Positions 12,801 to 23,030 are shown, counted from the stretch's first letter. The stretch is 64,000 bases of DNA from Pegoplata infirma (GCA_963921195.1 OY992539.1:210928035-210992034), one strand, 5' to 3'. A program made the numbers and translations. Notes: a model not told the origin generated them from the sequence alone.

Positions 12801-15800
12801 ATAAAGTCTGAATTAGGAGAGTGTTATTTTCCACATCTTTGGAACCTGGCAATGAATTTAATGCGGTTCTCTCTTTATAAGCACGTGGTTGTCATGTGGT
12901 CGCATATGCTAACGATGTCGCGATAGCGGTAAAACACCTGCCAACATTAAGGGACATTTTTCAGGGTTTTCTGAAAGATCTGTCTAAATGGGCAAGAGAC
13001 TGTGTTTTGTGAGTTAATCCAAGCAAAACAGAGCTTGTTTTGCTTACATGGAAAATAAGAATCCTGATTTTGATTCTATTTCTCTGCAATTTTGATCCGA
13101 TTTCATTGAAATCGCCTTCTCAGATGAAGCCAAGTATCTTGGGGTATTTCTAGATAGGAAGTTGAATTTAAGGCTTAATATTAAGAAACGTGTGAAAAAA
13201 GCAACGATTGCTTTATATTCCTGTAAAAAGCAATTGGAAAACGATAAGGGATTTGGCCCTAAAGTCATTCATTGAATTTACACAGCAGTGGTGCGTTCAA
13301 TTCTGCTGTATGGAATCATTGTCTGGTTGAACTGTGTCTGTATCGCGAAGGTACAGAGAATAGCGTCGATATGTATCACTGGTGCTCTTTGTACTACACC
13401 AACGGCATTAGAAATCCTGCTTCCCCAAATACCATTGCACATATTGAGTTGGCAGTATGCGGCTACGACGGCAATTCGACTGAATAGATAACTGCAATGG
13501 AAGAGCATCGATTGTGGCCATAATGCGATCTTGAAGAAGATAACAATTCCACAAAATGAGGACTGTGTTCCCTCTAAAACTTTTTTGAACACCACTTTGC
13601 TACTATGATACCATCCAAGGAGTCTTGGATGAGGGGCAATCCAAATAATGGAGCCTCCATACATTTGTACACAAATGGATCGAACAAGTGGGCTTTGGAG
13701 TGTATTCGGAAGAGCCTGTGTTAAGCCTGGCTCGAAGATTGCCAGAGATGCTGGCAATATATTTTTCAGTTATCAGGGGATCAGAAAAGTAATTTTTTTT
13801 CGGACCGCCCTTTTGGGGGGCGTGGATATAAAACAAATATATTTCTTACCAGCGTTTGTTTGAAAACATGCTTATCATTTCTTGCAAAAACATGGATAAA
13901 TATAAATAAATTTGTTGGGTGTTTTTGTTAGGGTTTTGTCTATTACCAAAGAAAGAAAACACTTCTGGAAATTTTTTACAAGCACGCCCTATACAAGGGT
14001 AGGGGGTCCATTCCCAAAAAAAATCGTCAACAAATTTAAACGTTTAAAATGCCGGTAATAATCCACAACGTTTAAATTTCTAGTAAGAAATGGGTTAATA
14101 AAATTGTATTAATTTAGTGTAAAAGCCACAATTAATCATGTGTTAACATTTACTGTGAGGAAGAATTGGTTGGTTGACAACGTCCAACTCCTCCCACACC
14201 AAAAAATAACGCCCATGGCAGTATTGTTTTTAGCTTTTTTATATGTTGGAGGGTATCTAAGATTCGGCACAGCCGAATTTAACACTCACTTGTTTTTCTC
14301 TGTCTCTTATCTAAAAATCGTTCAATAATATAAAATATCTGAAAATTTATTAATTAGTCTGATTTACAGAATAGTTACGTTCAAGCGGAAATAAATATTT
14401 GAAAAACTATCAAATTAGGGATATTCAACTAATATAGAATTTTGTTAAAAGCGATTTACATATTTTAATTTCAGTATAAAAAAATCCTTCGCTTCGTTTA
14501 TAGAAGGAGGGCTTCACCCACAAAATAAAGCTGTAGTGGAGGATGATTCCAATATAGAAATGTGAAGCCAAATGTTATTTCGTTTTACTTAAACTCTATT
14601 GTTATTTTAGATCCTTTAAATTTGCCACCAAGGCGTGAACAATGTTTGCGTAAGGCCAAAACAAATAGTATTGCTACATTAGGCAATACCACCACAACTG
14701 TTGCTACGGAGGGAGATGCTATGGCAGAACCTGATGAATTTGCAGACTCTGATACGGATCCAGTATGGACACCCCAAGAAGATGATGTAAGTAAGATTAT
14801 TTTAAGACTATAGAAGAGCAATTTTTTCTCACTAAATACACACACATACTACTACTTGATTTGAATAGAGCGAAGATAGTAAAGGATTTAAACGTAAAAT
14901 TGCAAGACGTACTAAAAGCTCACCACGTAAACATTTTAACCAACAACAGCAACCACAGCAGCAGCAACAACAACAGCAACCACAACAGCAACAACAACTT
15001 CAACCACAACAACAGCAACAACAACAACAGCAGCAACAACAGCAATCAAATGCCATTGTTTCCAATGATGGTTATACTTTAAATCATGATATTGCTAGCA
15101 CTTCAACGAGTTATACAAATTCATCAGGCGCTGGCGCCGCTTCTGATAATTTTAAGGTAATATAAAAACTATAAAAACTATACAGATTTTCCTATTCCAA
15201 ACTTAAGCAACTCTCTTTATGCCAACCTACTGAATCAAATTAGACAATCTGGTGAAGGTTGGAAATCGGAAACGAATTAAATTTCTACTGTCAATATTTT
15301 ACGATCGGATAAATTAAAATAAATTTTTATGTCTTCTAATAAATCCGAATCGTTAGTTTTAATAAAATTTTGGTCGTTTATTTAATCAATTTCCATCACA
15401 CACCGACACATTCAGAGCACGTCAGACTAATTAATGTCAAAGGTCTAATACAAAGCCAAGAGGTAGAGGCCAACACTTTAAGTGGATTCCTGCCTTTTGA
15501 ATTGGAATTTCTGCCTACCAAAAATGTGGATCCCAAAATTTGGATTCCGAATCCAACTTGTTGGTATCGTATTAAGGGCTTTTCCACGCAAAAAACATTT
15601 ACACTTATTGCCCAAATTTTTGGTAAAAATACAACTTACCAAGTGCTTTTGCGAAGCTTAGCCATAATTTTGGCAAGTTGAACAACTTATCAACCAACCA
15701 ACTTGACATTACATAAGCAATTTGAATTCGGTTGTCAAACAAGTTGAACGATTTATTGCTCGTCTGATGTTGCCAAAAAAGTTGAACGATTTATATCCCA

Positions 15801-18800
15801 GTGACCAGAAAGTGCCGGGCAACGGCTGATAAAGTGTTCGATAGTTTCCAACTCCTCATCCATACAACTCTGGCAAAAGTAATTTGACGCCACATTTAAC
15901 CGCTCTGTGTGATTTCCTACAAGACAGTGTCCGTTAATTACAGCAATCACCGTCAAAATTTCTCCGCTTGGAAGCGAAATCAGCTCACTTGTTCGCTTCT
16001 GACTAAGGGAAGGCCAAATTTGTCATGTAGTCTCACACGTTCATCTATGTGTTCCGTCGCGAAACAAAGCCGTAGATTGTGCTTGCAAGTTTCTAGAGGC
16101 ATACCAGAACATTCTAATTTTGTTGAAACCTGAAAGGTAGTTTCCAGTCTTGTAAGCTCGATGCCTTGGAATGTGTCTGTGCCCTGGGACCCATATGAGT
16201 CGTATATCAAACTGCTTGGCCATCTCATTTAAAGACGTGCGGCAGTTAAGGGCAGATATTGTTTTCAGAAACATTGACTCCAGGGACTTGACAGCGGCTT
16301 GACTGTCAAAATAAGATGTTGACTGCGGTTGTAGACAAGACATTGTAACTCAGCACCTCTGCCTGCTTAACACTGCAATCTTCGAGCCAGGCTCCACCCA
16401 AGCTCTTCCGAATAGACTTCAAAGTCCACTTGTTCGTGTAGCTGTGATCCATCTGTCTAAAAATTTATGAAGGCATCACTACCCGGGAAGCACCTCATAA
16501 AAGACTCCCTGAATGGTATCATAGTGGTAAAGTGGCGCTCAAAAAGGCTCATAGAGGAAGCACAGTCCACGAAAAAATGGAAATTCCCTAGTTTACATAC
16601 GACGAGTCAGAGGCAAATACACGTGTTTCTAATTTAAAAAAAAAATATATAAAAAAAATCACCCAAAATTGTTTCTCAATTAACCGTGAAAATGTAATGA
16701 TTATCTGGGCACGGATAATCGAAGTCTATATGTATTTAGCCGTAAACATCTTAATAAATGAATTTGTTAACATTTATGGCAGGGGAAAATTGTCCCCTAC
16801 TACAAATAACAAGAGCATAGGTCTTTGAAATTTAAAAAAAAAAAAAAAAAAAAAACTGGACATTTTTAAATGTTTTTAAAATTTAATCACGACCTCCCTT
16901 ATATACTATTTTCTTTTTTACAGACCGGTGACTTTATCGTTCTACGTTCAGATTTGGTAAATGATTGGCCAACTATATGGCAAGTGGATTCAAAATGTAT
17001 TTTACAAAAATATGAACCATTTTATCAAAATGGTAAAATGTTTTATCGCAATATGTCCAAGGTAATTATTAACTTACACAAACATTTTTAGCAATCCTTC
17101 TTTAATCAATTTTTGTTATATCTTTATTTTTAGTATGCTTCCTGGAATTTGGAAACTAAAAAATTATATTTAAAAGCTCCTGTACGCATACAGGTACAAT
17201 CTCATACTGAAACTATTGTAGAATTTTTGAGATCCGAATTATTGGCTGACGATACTGAACAATTTATTGAAAAGATTATGGAAGATTATCTCTCTTATAG
17301 AGATCATTTTGAAATATATATACAAACTATGATTTCTCAAGTATTGGATCCTAGTTTCTTTTCGGAAATTACAAGGGAGAAAGGTAAGTAATCTATTGGA
17401 TTTATGCCAAACTTTAAATTAATTTAAAGCCTTTTCAGATGAATATTTCTTGGGCAGTGTACGTTCTATAGACACTATCATGGATAATTGTAAACGTAAA
17501 TTGTTGTCTATAACACCCTGGACACGTAGCATTATTGCATCGATAGAAACTTGGCCAAAATGTCATGTCTTCACCGAATGGGGTCAAAATAATTTGACAC
17601 AAAAGAATTGTGCTGGTTGTCATCAACCAGGCATATCTGTACGTTTCCTTTTGTTCGGTCATACATATAATTCGAATACTATGCAATCAATACCAACAGA
17701 TGCTCGTATAACTTATGAGAAGGTATATTTTTAGCAAAAAAAAAACAAAAGAATATACAAATGGAAAAATATTAATGCTGGTTTGTTGTTTTATTTTTTT
17801 TAGGATATATTACTTTGTCGCATTTGTGCTGCTCGTGCTGATATTTTCCATAAAATTGCTCATGAAAAATATAATTTATATATAAATTGTTCTCGCCGTG
17901 TGGCTGAGCTACAACAGGAGAATCCTAGTAAAACATCAACAGAAATTTTGAATGATTTATTAGCTGAACATAATTGGATAGATGAGGTAAGTAAACACTT
18001 TATACCATTGTAATATTTATTATGACACTTTATACCATTATAATATTTCTTATAACACTTTATACCACAATTATAATATGTTATAACAAAATTGTTCGGT
18101 GTTTGGCAAAATTTTGACCGAACAGCAAATTTACGCTTAAAAAAATTAAAAAAGTAAAAAAAAAATAAACTTAAACTGAAATTCTATACGAAATATGACC
18201 CAAAAATATGTATTTATTGCCAATATGCAAAAAATATGCATTTTTAGCGAAATATGCAAGTACAGTTGCGAAAGAAAAAATAGCACCAAAGGGAATTTTC
18301 TAAATCTTATGCCTTTCGAGTTTTATCCGATAACATTTACAGAAGTGTCTAACGGTCATTTCATAAAAAGAATATGTTAAAAAAATAACACAAAATAAAA
18401 ATACCAGCATTTTTTTTCTATGCAGTATTCTGTTTATAGTGGGCGTGGCTTTAAAGCTAAAATCAGCCTTATCCATCACCTCTGAAACAACATAGCATAT
18501 CTGCAAAGTTACTGATCCGATCTAAACGAAATAAAAAGTAATCGAAAGCTTGTAAAAATGGCTTCTATTCTAAGTACACAGTGGTCCTAATAGGTCACTG
18601 AATTTACAATGACATAGATTGGAACAAAAGTTTAAATCACACAATTTTTAATAAAAATAAAATTTTGTTAATAACTCCGATGTTTCACAAGGGACGGCAT
18701 AGCAGTATATTGCCATTTATATTCATCCCCAATACAGATTTAATTTAATGTATTTTATGAACCCTTTTATAACTTAGACTCTGAGAAATAAGCCAAATTT

Positions 18801-20175
18801 TAACGATATCAAAAATTACGAAAATTTTGTTTTTGTATTTGATGATCTCACTGATAATCTGGTGAGCAATTAAATGGGCTATAAATGTTTTTTATAACAA
18901 ATTTTAATAAGCTTTCCAATTTTGCGAAGTTCATGCCGATCTAGTGAGTAGTTTTTGAGATATGATATGAATTTCCTAAGATGATAAATCTGCCCAATTC
19001 AAGCTAAAAACCACGCCCACTAAAAACGAAGGGCGTCATACCAAAATGCAAAAGTGTGTTTTCTTGGCATAGTTTTCTAAACATTTTTTGTTTTTGTGGT
19101 AACCGTTGGACTGTTTTTTGGATATTTATAACATTACAACCCCAATCATAAAACTGAAGAAAATACCACTGGTGCTATTTTTTCTTTCGCAGCTGTATAT
19201 GCACTAGGATGGCAGCGAAATGTATGGGGGAAATTTTTTTTTAATTAAATATCGTCCGAGCGGAATAAAAAATAGTTAAATATCAATCGGTTTTCAATGG
19301 CTCTCTTACAGAAGTATAAAGCAATTGTTGCTTTTCTTACCCGATCCTCAATATTACTCCTGAAATTCAACTTCATATCTAGAAATACTCCAAGATACTT
19401 GGCTTCATCTGAGAAGGCGATTTTAGTGCCGTTCAGAGAAATATAATTAAAAGCAGGAATCTTATTTTTCCTTGTAAACAAGACAAGATCTATTATTATT
19501 ATAATTAACTACCAGACCACAGCCTCTTGCCCATTTAGACAGATCCTCCAGAGAACCCTGAAAAATGTCACTGTTGGCAGGTGCTTTGCCGCTATCGCGA
19601 TATCGTCAGTATATGCGACAACATGACAACCGCGTGCTTCTAGAGAAAGTAGCATTGAATTCAGTGCCAGGTTCCAAAGGAGTGTCGAAAGAACACCTCC
19701 CTGTGGTATGCCCCTATTGACAAATCGAGATATGACAGGCGCTTCCAATTCAGACTTTATACAGCTATTGGCAAGTAGATTATTCAACATTAAAACGATC
19801 CCACGCTTCATTCCCAGACCAGACAATGCCACAATTATGGAGTCCGGATGACATTAATAAAAGCCACTCTATATATCAAGAAATGCCACCAAATATTTTA
19901 CCAAATAAATATCATTACATAAATATCTATCAAGAGAAATCTAAAAGAAGGCGCAAAACCAAAAAAAAACTAAATGTGGCTTATCAAGTTTTTACAATTA
20001 GCTCTTCATTTGAACATGTTTGAATTCCAATTAAATAATAAAATTTTTTATAAAAATTAATATAATTAAACATTATACTTTTTTCCCCTTCCAGCTTTTC
20101 CGTAATATGCGCAATTCATGGGCCGAAGTTGAAAGTCTTGAAAGACAAAAACGCTTTAGAGAAGTCTCACAATAA
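254..20175 (+). CDS. Glutamine-rich nuclear protein with C-terminal DUF4211-type region (QSER1/PRR12-like), 9 coding exons seen, 5' end open
   Basis: Proposed join: 254-1363, 5160-6927, 14611-14786, 14869-15156, 16924-17061, 17134-17383, 17439-17722, 17804-17986, 20095-20175. Every junction is GT/AG and every phase matches, giving about 1425 residues. The first two exons are low-complexity, with long Gln runs, Asn/Ser/Thr-rich linkers, and a run of 16 Gly (6408-6455) followed by a basic KRK patch. The fourth exon has a basic stretch (KRKIARRTK) and more Gln. The last five exons are compact, conserved-looking sequence (TGDFIVLRSDL, WPTIWQVD, LLQKY-like LQKYEPFY) that I recognise as DUF4211, the C-terminal region of QSER1, PRR12 and CCDC82. 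Cys pairs CAGC (exon 7) and CRIC (exon 8) could bind metal; this is inference. The frame is open back to a stop at 251 with no ATG before the Gln tract, so the start is probably upstream. A role as a nuclear, chromatin-associated protein is inferred from the vertebrate family. Confidence 0.8.
2040..2600. repeat. Inverted array of a short ATTCGAAAAAGATCAATTG-type repeat
   Basis: About 2040-2360 repeats units like AATTGTAATTCGAAAAAGATC. About 2370-2590 carries the complementary unit GATCTTTTTCGAATTACAAT. The two halves could fold into one long hairpin. The same unit recurs at 26797-26850 and 37845-38015. Confidence 0.7.
3385..3560 (+). mobile_element. Fragment of a DINE-1/Helentron-like element body
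   Basis: It contains CCCTTTTGTGGGCGTGGATG and the following AT-rich body, matching the inner segment of the fuller copies at 36083-36140 and 13800-13830. No ends are visible. Confidence 0.45.
4556..4702. mobile_element. Short inverted-repeat element (family A, about 147 bp)
   Basis: The ends TCACAATTAGAGG and CCGCTCCAATTGTGA are inverted repeats, flanked by TAA on both sides, which suggests a PIF/Harbinger-type 3-bp duplication. A related copy lies at 37616-37765. Confidence 0.55.
4757..4975. repeat. Palindromic AT-rich element
   Basis: Outer arms 4759-4806 and 4935-4972 are imperfect inverted repeats (AAACATGAT and ATCATGTTT). An inner perfect pair TTTGAGACAATC / GATTGTCTCAAA sits at 4839 and 4884. 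It looks like a miniature foldback element. Confidence 0.45.
5160..6927 (+). CDS. QSER1/PRR12-like gene, large Gln/Gly-rich exon
   Basis: The acceptor is the pyrimidine-rich stretch ending TTTTCAG at 5159. The reading frame starts AAEEKLQQQ and joins exon 1 in phase 0. The exon holds an AT-hook-like basic patch (TPRKRQPKK), several Gln runs (the longest near 5512-5615), an acidic segment (IEEELEFLSD), a conserved-looking stretch EKKTQFMDSYLKFLQGD, a 16-Gly run at 6408-6455, and Ala runs. The donor CAAG/GTATGT at 6927/6928 leaves one base of a codon, which fits the two-base start of the next exon at 14611 (restoring Asp). Confidence 0.8.
6408..6455 (+). repeat. GGN microsatellite coding 16 glycines
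   Basis: The run is GGT/GGC/GGA codons inside the large exon of the Gln-rich gene. It is in frame and followed by KRKQQQ. Confidence 0.9.
6928..7088 (+). CDS. Possible alternative 3' coding extension of the Gln-rich exon (short isoform without DUF4211)
   Basis: If the donor at 6928 is not used, the frame stays open for 53 more codons to a TGA at 7086-7088. Composition is the same Ser/Asn/His/Thr-rich type as the exon before it. An AATAAA-like motif lies just after the stop (about 7098). This would give a protein of Gln-rich sequence alone. It may equally be chance open intron in a CAG/CAA-biased stretch. Confidence 0.35.
7089..8990. other. Intron sequence, nothing recognisable
   Basis: AT-rich, with a CT-rich patch at 7140-7300 and a run of 13 G at 8902-8914. 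No open frame here looks coding. Confidence 0.5.
8994..10260. mobile_element. Possible large inverted-repeat element with a nested MITE
   Basis: Left GGTCGTTCATGAATCCA and right (reverse) GGGGCGTTTATGAAACCA are similar. The right side repeats the theme of CATGAACG / CATAAACG boundaries. The ends are not exact and no duplication could be read. Inside, about 9565-9830 is a copy of the GGCC family described at 31546-31832. Confidence 0.35.
10480..11120 (-). pseudogene. Decayed LINE endonuclease (exonuclease-endonuclease-phosphatase fold)
   Basis: Minus-strand reading near 11110-11040 gives NMRTLSDPSRLKQVYNEM with ILGISEV after a stop, the usual start of this nuclease in non-LTR elements. At 11014-10742 it reads FYSQLETVLQEILGVDLKIL and LLGDKGRLRSL, the next part. 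Asp/Asn catalytic positions are partly lost and stops interrupt the frame, so it is inactive debris. The closest type is the RTE-like or 'craniofacial development protein 2-like' nuclease. Confidence 0.65.
11260..11900. repeat. Two diverged copies of a repeat unit
   Basis: GGCGCCAATA occurs at about 11269 and 11714, and each is followed some 150-180 bases later by a CTATCCGCAA stretch. This indicates a diverged tandem pair about 445 bp apart, probably LINE untranslated sequence. Confidence 0.4.
12105..12365 (+). pseudogene. Decayed C-terminal end of a LINE reverse-transcriptase polyprotein
   Basis: Plus-strand frames read AGHVARMPPNRAQQRIMNAM, then after a frameshift RSRWLDGVEEDCRKVSINN and DRSEWKKKVDKVKAHPGL. 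This is the typical tail of RTE-type and related LINE proteins. Several stops and at least one frameshift are present. Confidence 0.7.
12455..13770 (+). pseudogene. Decayed non-LTR reverse transcriptase running into RNase H (LOA/I-type)
   Basis: The frame reads KDFRPISLSSFLLKTMERMI, then MVAYLDIEGAFNN (motif A), HVVAYANDVAIAVKHLPTL (the catalytic YADD box altered to YAND) and KTELVLL. Near 13660-13745 it reads VGFGVYSEEPVLSLARRLPE, the start of an RNase H. Stops and shifts are frequent. An RNase H after the RT points to the LOA/I group. The copy ends where a DINE-like tail begins. Confidence 0.75.
13785..14310 (+). mobile_element. 3' part of a DINE-1/Helentron-like element
   Basis: It begins in the GGGGGGCGTGG body and ends with GGAGGGTATCTAAGATTCGG, then the hairpin ATTCGGCACAGCCGAAT and ACACTCACTTGTTTTT. 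The same 3' end occurs at 31970-32020 and 36320-36376. This hairpin-plus-CTTGTT end is how DINE-1-type Helitrons finish. Confidence 0.7.
14611..14786 (+). CDS. QSER1/PRR12-like gene, third visible exon
   Basis: The acceptor is GTTATTTTAG at 14610 and the donor GTAAGT at 14787. It encodes DPLNLPPRREQCLRKAK, a Thr-rich link, then an acidic run EPDEFADSDTDPVWTPQEDD. Phase 1 entry matches the donor at 6928 and exit is phase 0. The upstream extension of this frame into 14562 is intron. Confidence 0.8.
14869..15156 (+). CDS. QSER1/PRR12-like gene, fourth visible exon (basic plus Gln-rich)
   Basis: The acceptor is TTTGAATAG at 14868 and the donor GGTAATAT at 15157; the exon is 96 codons in phase 0. 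It encodes SEDSKGFKRKIARRTKSSPR, then a His/Asn step into interrupted Gln runs (14938-15047), then a Ser/Thr/Gly tail ending DNFK. It lacks an ATG. A longer open frame at 14861-15082 in another phase is only a shadow of this exon. Confidence 0.75.
15590..15680. repeat. Half copy of the palindromic element seen at 26488-26650
   Basis: It shares TTTACACTTATT, AATTTTTGGTAAAAAT and CAAGTGCTTTTGCG with one arm of the later palindrome. Confidence 0.5.
15745..16575 (-). pseudogene. Decayed LINE RNase H and C-terminal tail (LOA/I-type)
   Basis: Minus-strand reading gives TDGSQLHEQVDFEVYSEELG, SYFDSQAAVKSLESMFLK, IRLIWVPGHRHIPRHRA (the WVPGH motif), then INGHCLVGNHTERLN and FCQSCMDEELETIEHFISRC. Frameshifts separate the pieces. 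It is a different insertion from that at 12455-13770, since it lies in another intron on the other strand. Confidence 0.8.
16924..17061 (+). CDS. QSER1/PRR12-like gene, exon opening the DUF4211-type region
   Basis: The acceptor is TTTTTACAG at 16923 and the donor GTAATT at 17062; 46 codons, phase 0. It encodes TGDFIVLRSDL, then WPTIWQVDSKCILQKYEPF and a Tyr/Asn-rich end. The Trp-rich, compact character contrasts sharply with the Gln-rich exons. Confidence 0.85.
17134..17383 (+). CDS. QSER1/PRR12-like gene, DUF4211-type exon
   Basis: The acceptor is TTATTTTTAG at 17133 and the donor GGTAAGT at 17384. It encodes YASWNLETKKLYLKAPVRI followed by an acidic helix-rich stretch ending EITREK. It leaves one base that joins the next exon as Asp. 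Only a 72-nt intron separates it from the previous exon. Confidence 0.85.
17439..17722 (+). CDS. QSER1/PRR12-like gene, DUF4211-type exon with CxxC
   Basis: The acceptor is CCTTTTCAG at 17438 and the donor GGTATAT at 17723. It encodes DEYFLGSVRSIDTIMDNCKR and, later, WPKCHVFTEWG and NCAGCHQPGISV. The CAGC pair may form half of a metal site with CRIC in the next exon (inference). Confidence 0.85.
17804..17986 (+). CDS. QSER1/PRR12-like gene, DUF4211-type exon with second CxxC
   Basis: The acceptor is a T-run plus TAG at 17803 and the donor GTAAGT at 17987; 61 codons, phase 0. It encodes DILLCRICAARADIFHKIAH and ends LLAEHNWIDE. It joins cleanly to the last exon. Confidence 0.85.
17990..18090 (+). 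repeat. Minisatellite, three copies of a unit containing ACACTTTATACCA
   Basis: Three successive ACACTTTATACCA-containing units (about 36 bp) follow the donor of exon 8 directly. Confidence 0.7.
18263..19195. mobile_element. Non-autonomous element with long inverted ends (hAT-like), about 0.93 kb
   Basis: The left end CAGTTGCGAAAGAAAAAATA and the inverted right end CAGCTGCGAAAGAAAAAATA continue to match through GCACCA. The CAG start fits hAT. The flanks both contain ATATGCA, but an exact 8-bp duplication is not clear. No transposase frame is seen. Confidence 0.65.
19230..19855 (-). pseudogene. LINE reverse-transcriptase fragment (LOA/I-type)
   Basis: Minus-strand reading gives GMKRGIVLMLNNLLANSCIK, then RGIPQGGVLSTLLWNLALNS and HVVAYTDDIAIAAKHLPTV (catalytic box YTDD in place of YADD), then LSKWARGCGLVVN. 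It continues with AFSDEAKYLGVFLDMKLNFR. One AAT-type expansion and a frame change break it near 19490. It is truncated at both ends. Confidence 0.82.
20095..20175 (+). CDS. QSER1/PRR12-like gene, last coding exon and stop
   Basis: The acceptor is TTCCCCTTCCAG at 20094. It encodes LFRNMRNSWAEVESLERQKR, then FREVSQ and TAA at 20173-20175. AATAAA motifs follow at about 20171, 20200 and 20267. Confidence 0.8.
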   Translation, partial: LFRNMRNSWAEVESLERQKRFREVSQ

Positions 20176-20266
20176 ATCCAACAAAAAATTGTCGACTTTC
20201 AATAAATTAGCACATACTCACAATGGTCGTGTGTGGATTATGCTACATATTCCTTGCAATATACAA

Positions 20267-20272
20267 AATAAA
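20267..20272 (+). promoter_or_regulatory. Candidate polyadenylation signal of the QSER1/PRR12-like gene
   Basis: AATAAA lies 92 bases after the stop codon, in AT-rich sequence. Other AATAAA motifs nearer the stop could also serve. Confidence 0.4.
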
Positions 20273-20279
20273 AAAAATT

Positions 20280-21770
20280 AAACAAACAAGAAAATATGAA
20301 CTATTCAAAGATAAGTTTTATTTAAATACACACATATACATGATATATTATTGAATTATAAAAAGCAAAATTAGTTTTGCTTATAAATTTAAAAATTACA
20401 CAAAAAAGAAAAAAAAATAACACTTAAAATTAATAATAATCAACTAATTTAGTATGCAAAAATTAAAAATTTTTGTTTCGTCTAAAAAAAAATCATTTTT
20501 TTAATACTTAATGTGTTGTTTACAAATGCATACATTTATTTTAATTAATTTTTCAATTTAATTATATTAAAAAGAAAGAAAAAACAATTTTCAATTGTTT
20601 TCAAATTTATTTACATTTATTACATTTTTTTCAATTGATTTTCATTACGTTTTTTTTTAGTTGTATAAAGTTAGGTTTTTTTTTTCTAAACTTAATAATA
20701 AGAATTACACCATACTACATGATTTTGTAAAAAATTATAAAAAAAAATATAATAAAAACATACATACACATTTCAGAATACAATTAATATATACTTTTAA
20801 ATCTTAAAATTACAAATAATAACAAAATTATCAACGTTTTTGGATTTTTTTTAAACTAAAAACACAATATGTATTACAATTAGTTTAAGCATATACTTTA
20901 TGGCAAATTATGAACTTTCAAAACAATTTTAAATATGGATTGGAAAAAAAAATATTAGAAATTTTAGAATTGATAACAATTCTTTTAACAAATAATCATC
21001 AATGAAAAATTAACTACAATTTAAATAATGAATTAATGCAATTCTTTAAAGTTTTTTTTTTTTTTTTAACAGCCTCTTTTTAAAAAATACATTGTGTTTT
21101 TAGTTTTATTTTAACTTCGGCGTGCTACATTTTTTTATATTATTTTAAAAATAATTATATTAATTGTGTTTTTGTAATTTATTTATAGAAGTGAAATATA
21201 TATATATATAAAGCATATTCTTTAATTATAATAATAAAAAAAAAACATACAAAATATCAGAATTGTATTTTGTAATACTGTAATAAGAAAATTTTTTATA
21301 ACAAAATTTAATCATACAATACGAGAATTGTTTGAAAAGTTGATGACAAATTGAAAATGCCGCTTATGCAGATTTAGTTAAAATCGATGAAACTTTCAAC
21401 TCCCATTGAAATCTTATATAGTTGGTGGTTAACAAAAAGATCAATTCATAGTTAAACATTATAAGAAAGTTTTTACTACAGACATGCGAGTTGGCTGGAA
21501 TAACCCAAAAATACCTAGTATGTGTAATATCCTATAACTGGATTCAGACCTCATTTCTGGTAACTGAAATTTAAGATATAACTGATTACGAGCCTATTCT
21601 GGAAATGTTTTCTACAAAAAAAGAATCTGAGACAATCTTTTCCTTTGTGAAGCAACTCAAAAAAAAATTTCGGAAATAAAATCTAGAATGCCCAAAAAAA
21701 TCGGAAATTTTCACTATTTTTTGTGAATTACTTTTTTGGAAGAGGCCTTAGATTCTGTGACATTTTTCTA
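20280..21770. other. 3' flank, AT-rich, nothing recognisable apart from one fragment
   Basis: Homopolymer-rich sequence with a TA run at about 21198. 21660-21750 resembles the right end of the GGCC-family element. Confidence 0.4.
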
Positions 21771-21784
21771 TAGGACAGCATACA

Positions 21785-22740
21785 TGGGACTATTTAAATA
21801 AATGGACTAATTAATTGCCAATTTCATTGGCATTATATTGAAACTAATGCCAATGAAATATTTAGCATTGGCATTGTTTCAATGTCAATGCCCGTTAAGG
21901 AATTAGTAGCATTAGTAATGCCAATTATGAAAAATTTCATTGGCATTAATAAATGCCTTAATGAAAACAAAGCATTAGCAATATTAAAAGTCGTATTTCC
22001 GTCAGCAAGTTGTGAAAAAAATTTAAAATTGCTATATCTCGAAAACTAAGCCAGATAGAGCAAATTGGAGGGCATTTTTTGGTTCTTAGAATCACCATAG
22101 TTTCGCCGGTCCTCTTCACATGTGTGGACCCTAATAGGTCCAAATTTTGAATCTAAAAAATTGGCACTCCCGAAAGTTTAAAAATTCACATACCTTTAGC
22201 ACTATCTTGCTTATTTTTCCAGGTACTGCAATTTAGGGGCCCAACAGGGTCTTGAGAATTTTAGAAACTGAATAACTAAAAAACTATTGCTCTGAGGGTT
22301 TTCTAGTATTGGCAGACGAGTTCTAGATACCAAGAGCTACAAAAATGCTTTTGGACTTTTTGTTGTGTCACCAATATTTACCGAGATATAAGCATTTTTA
22401 AATTTTCCGGAATCCCAAATTTTTTGGATTCAAAGTTAGGACCCATTGGGGTCCACATACATATGTGAAGAGGACCCGCGAAAGTATGGAAATTCCAAGA
22501 ACTAAAAATGCCCTCCATTTTGTTCTATCTGGCTTAGTTTTCGAGATATCGCCATTTTAAGTTTTTAAAAAAAATATATATTTATTGTAAAAAAATGTTT
22601 TTTTATCAATTGTAAATAGTATTTTTAGGCATTTGTGCAATTTCATGCTTTTTTTTGGCATTGGCATTAGTTCCAACTAATGCCAATGAAAATTCAATGC
22701 CAATTAAAAATTCACAGTACTCAGAATCTGTGTAATTTTT
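21785..22740. mobile_element. Foldback element with TGCCAATGAAAT-rich outer arms
   Basis: Inner arms 22022-22165 and 22412-22568 are inverted copies (CTCGAAAACTAAGCCAGATA against its complement, and CCTCTTCACATGTGTGGACC against GGTCCACATACATATGTGAA). Outer sides are rich in GCCAATGAAA / TTTCATTGGC. A related piece lies at 26920-27005. Confidence 0.65.
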
Positions 22741-23030
22741 TCTACAAAAAATCCCTAAACTCTGTGACATTTCAGATTCTTGTTTGTTGCAATCTTTCCT
22801 ATATAGAAAAAGTTTCAGATTCTGATACATTTTCCTATATAGACAAATTCTTAGATTCTAATAAATTTTTCCTATATAAAAAAGGTCATTTCTATGTGGC
22901 TCATGCCATTAAGAAGCTCAAATTTAAAAAGGAAATCTTAAAGGGAAGGCCGTCTAAAAGCGGCCCTGTGCATTAGTGGCTTAAGGAAAGTACATATCTT
23001 CTATAGTTTTTACTTTGGATATACAATTTT

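Noticed and set aside
20280..21240. Homopolymer and TA-run region as a possible replication origin or matrix attachment region
   Set aside because: AT richness is general here and no specific motif supports such a call.
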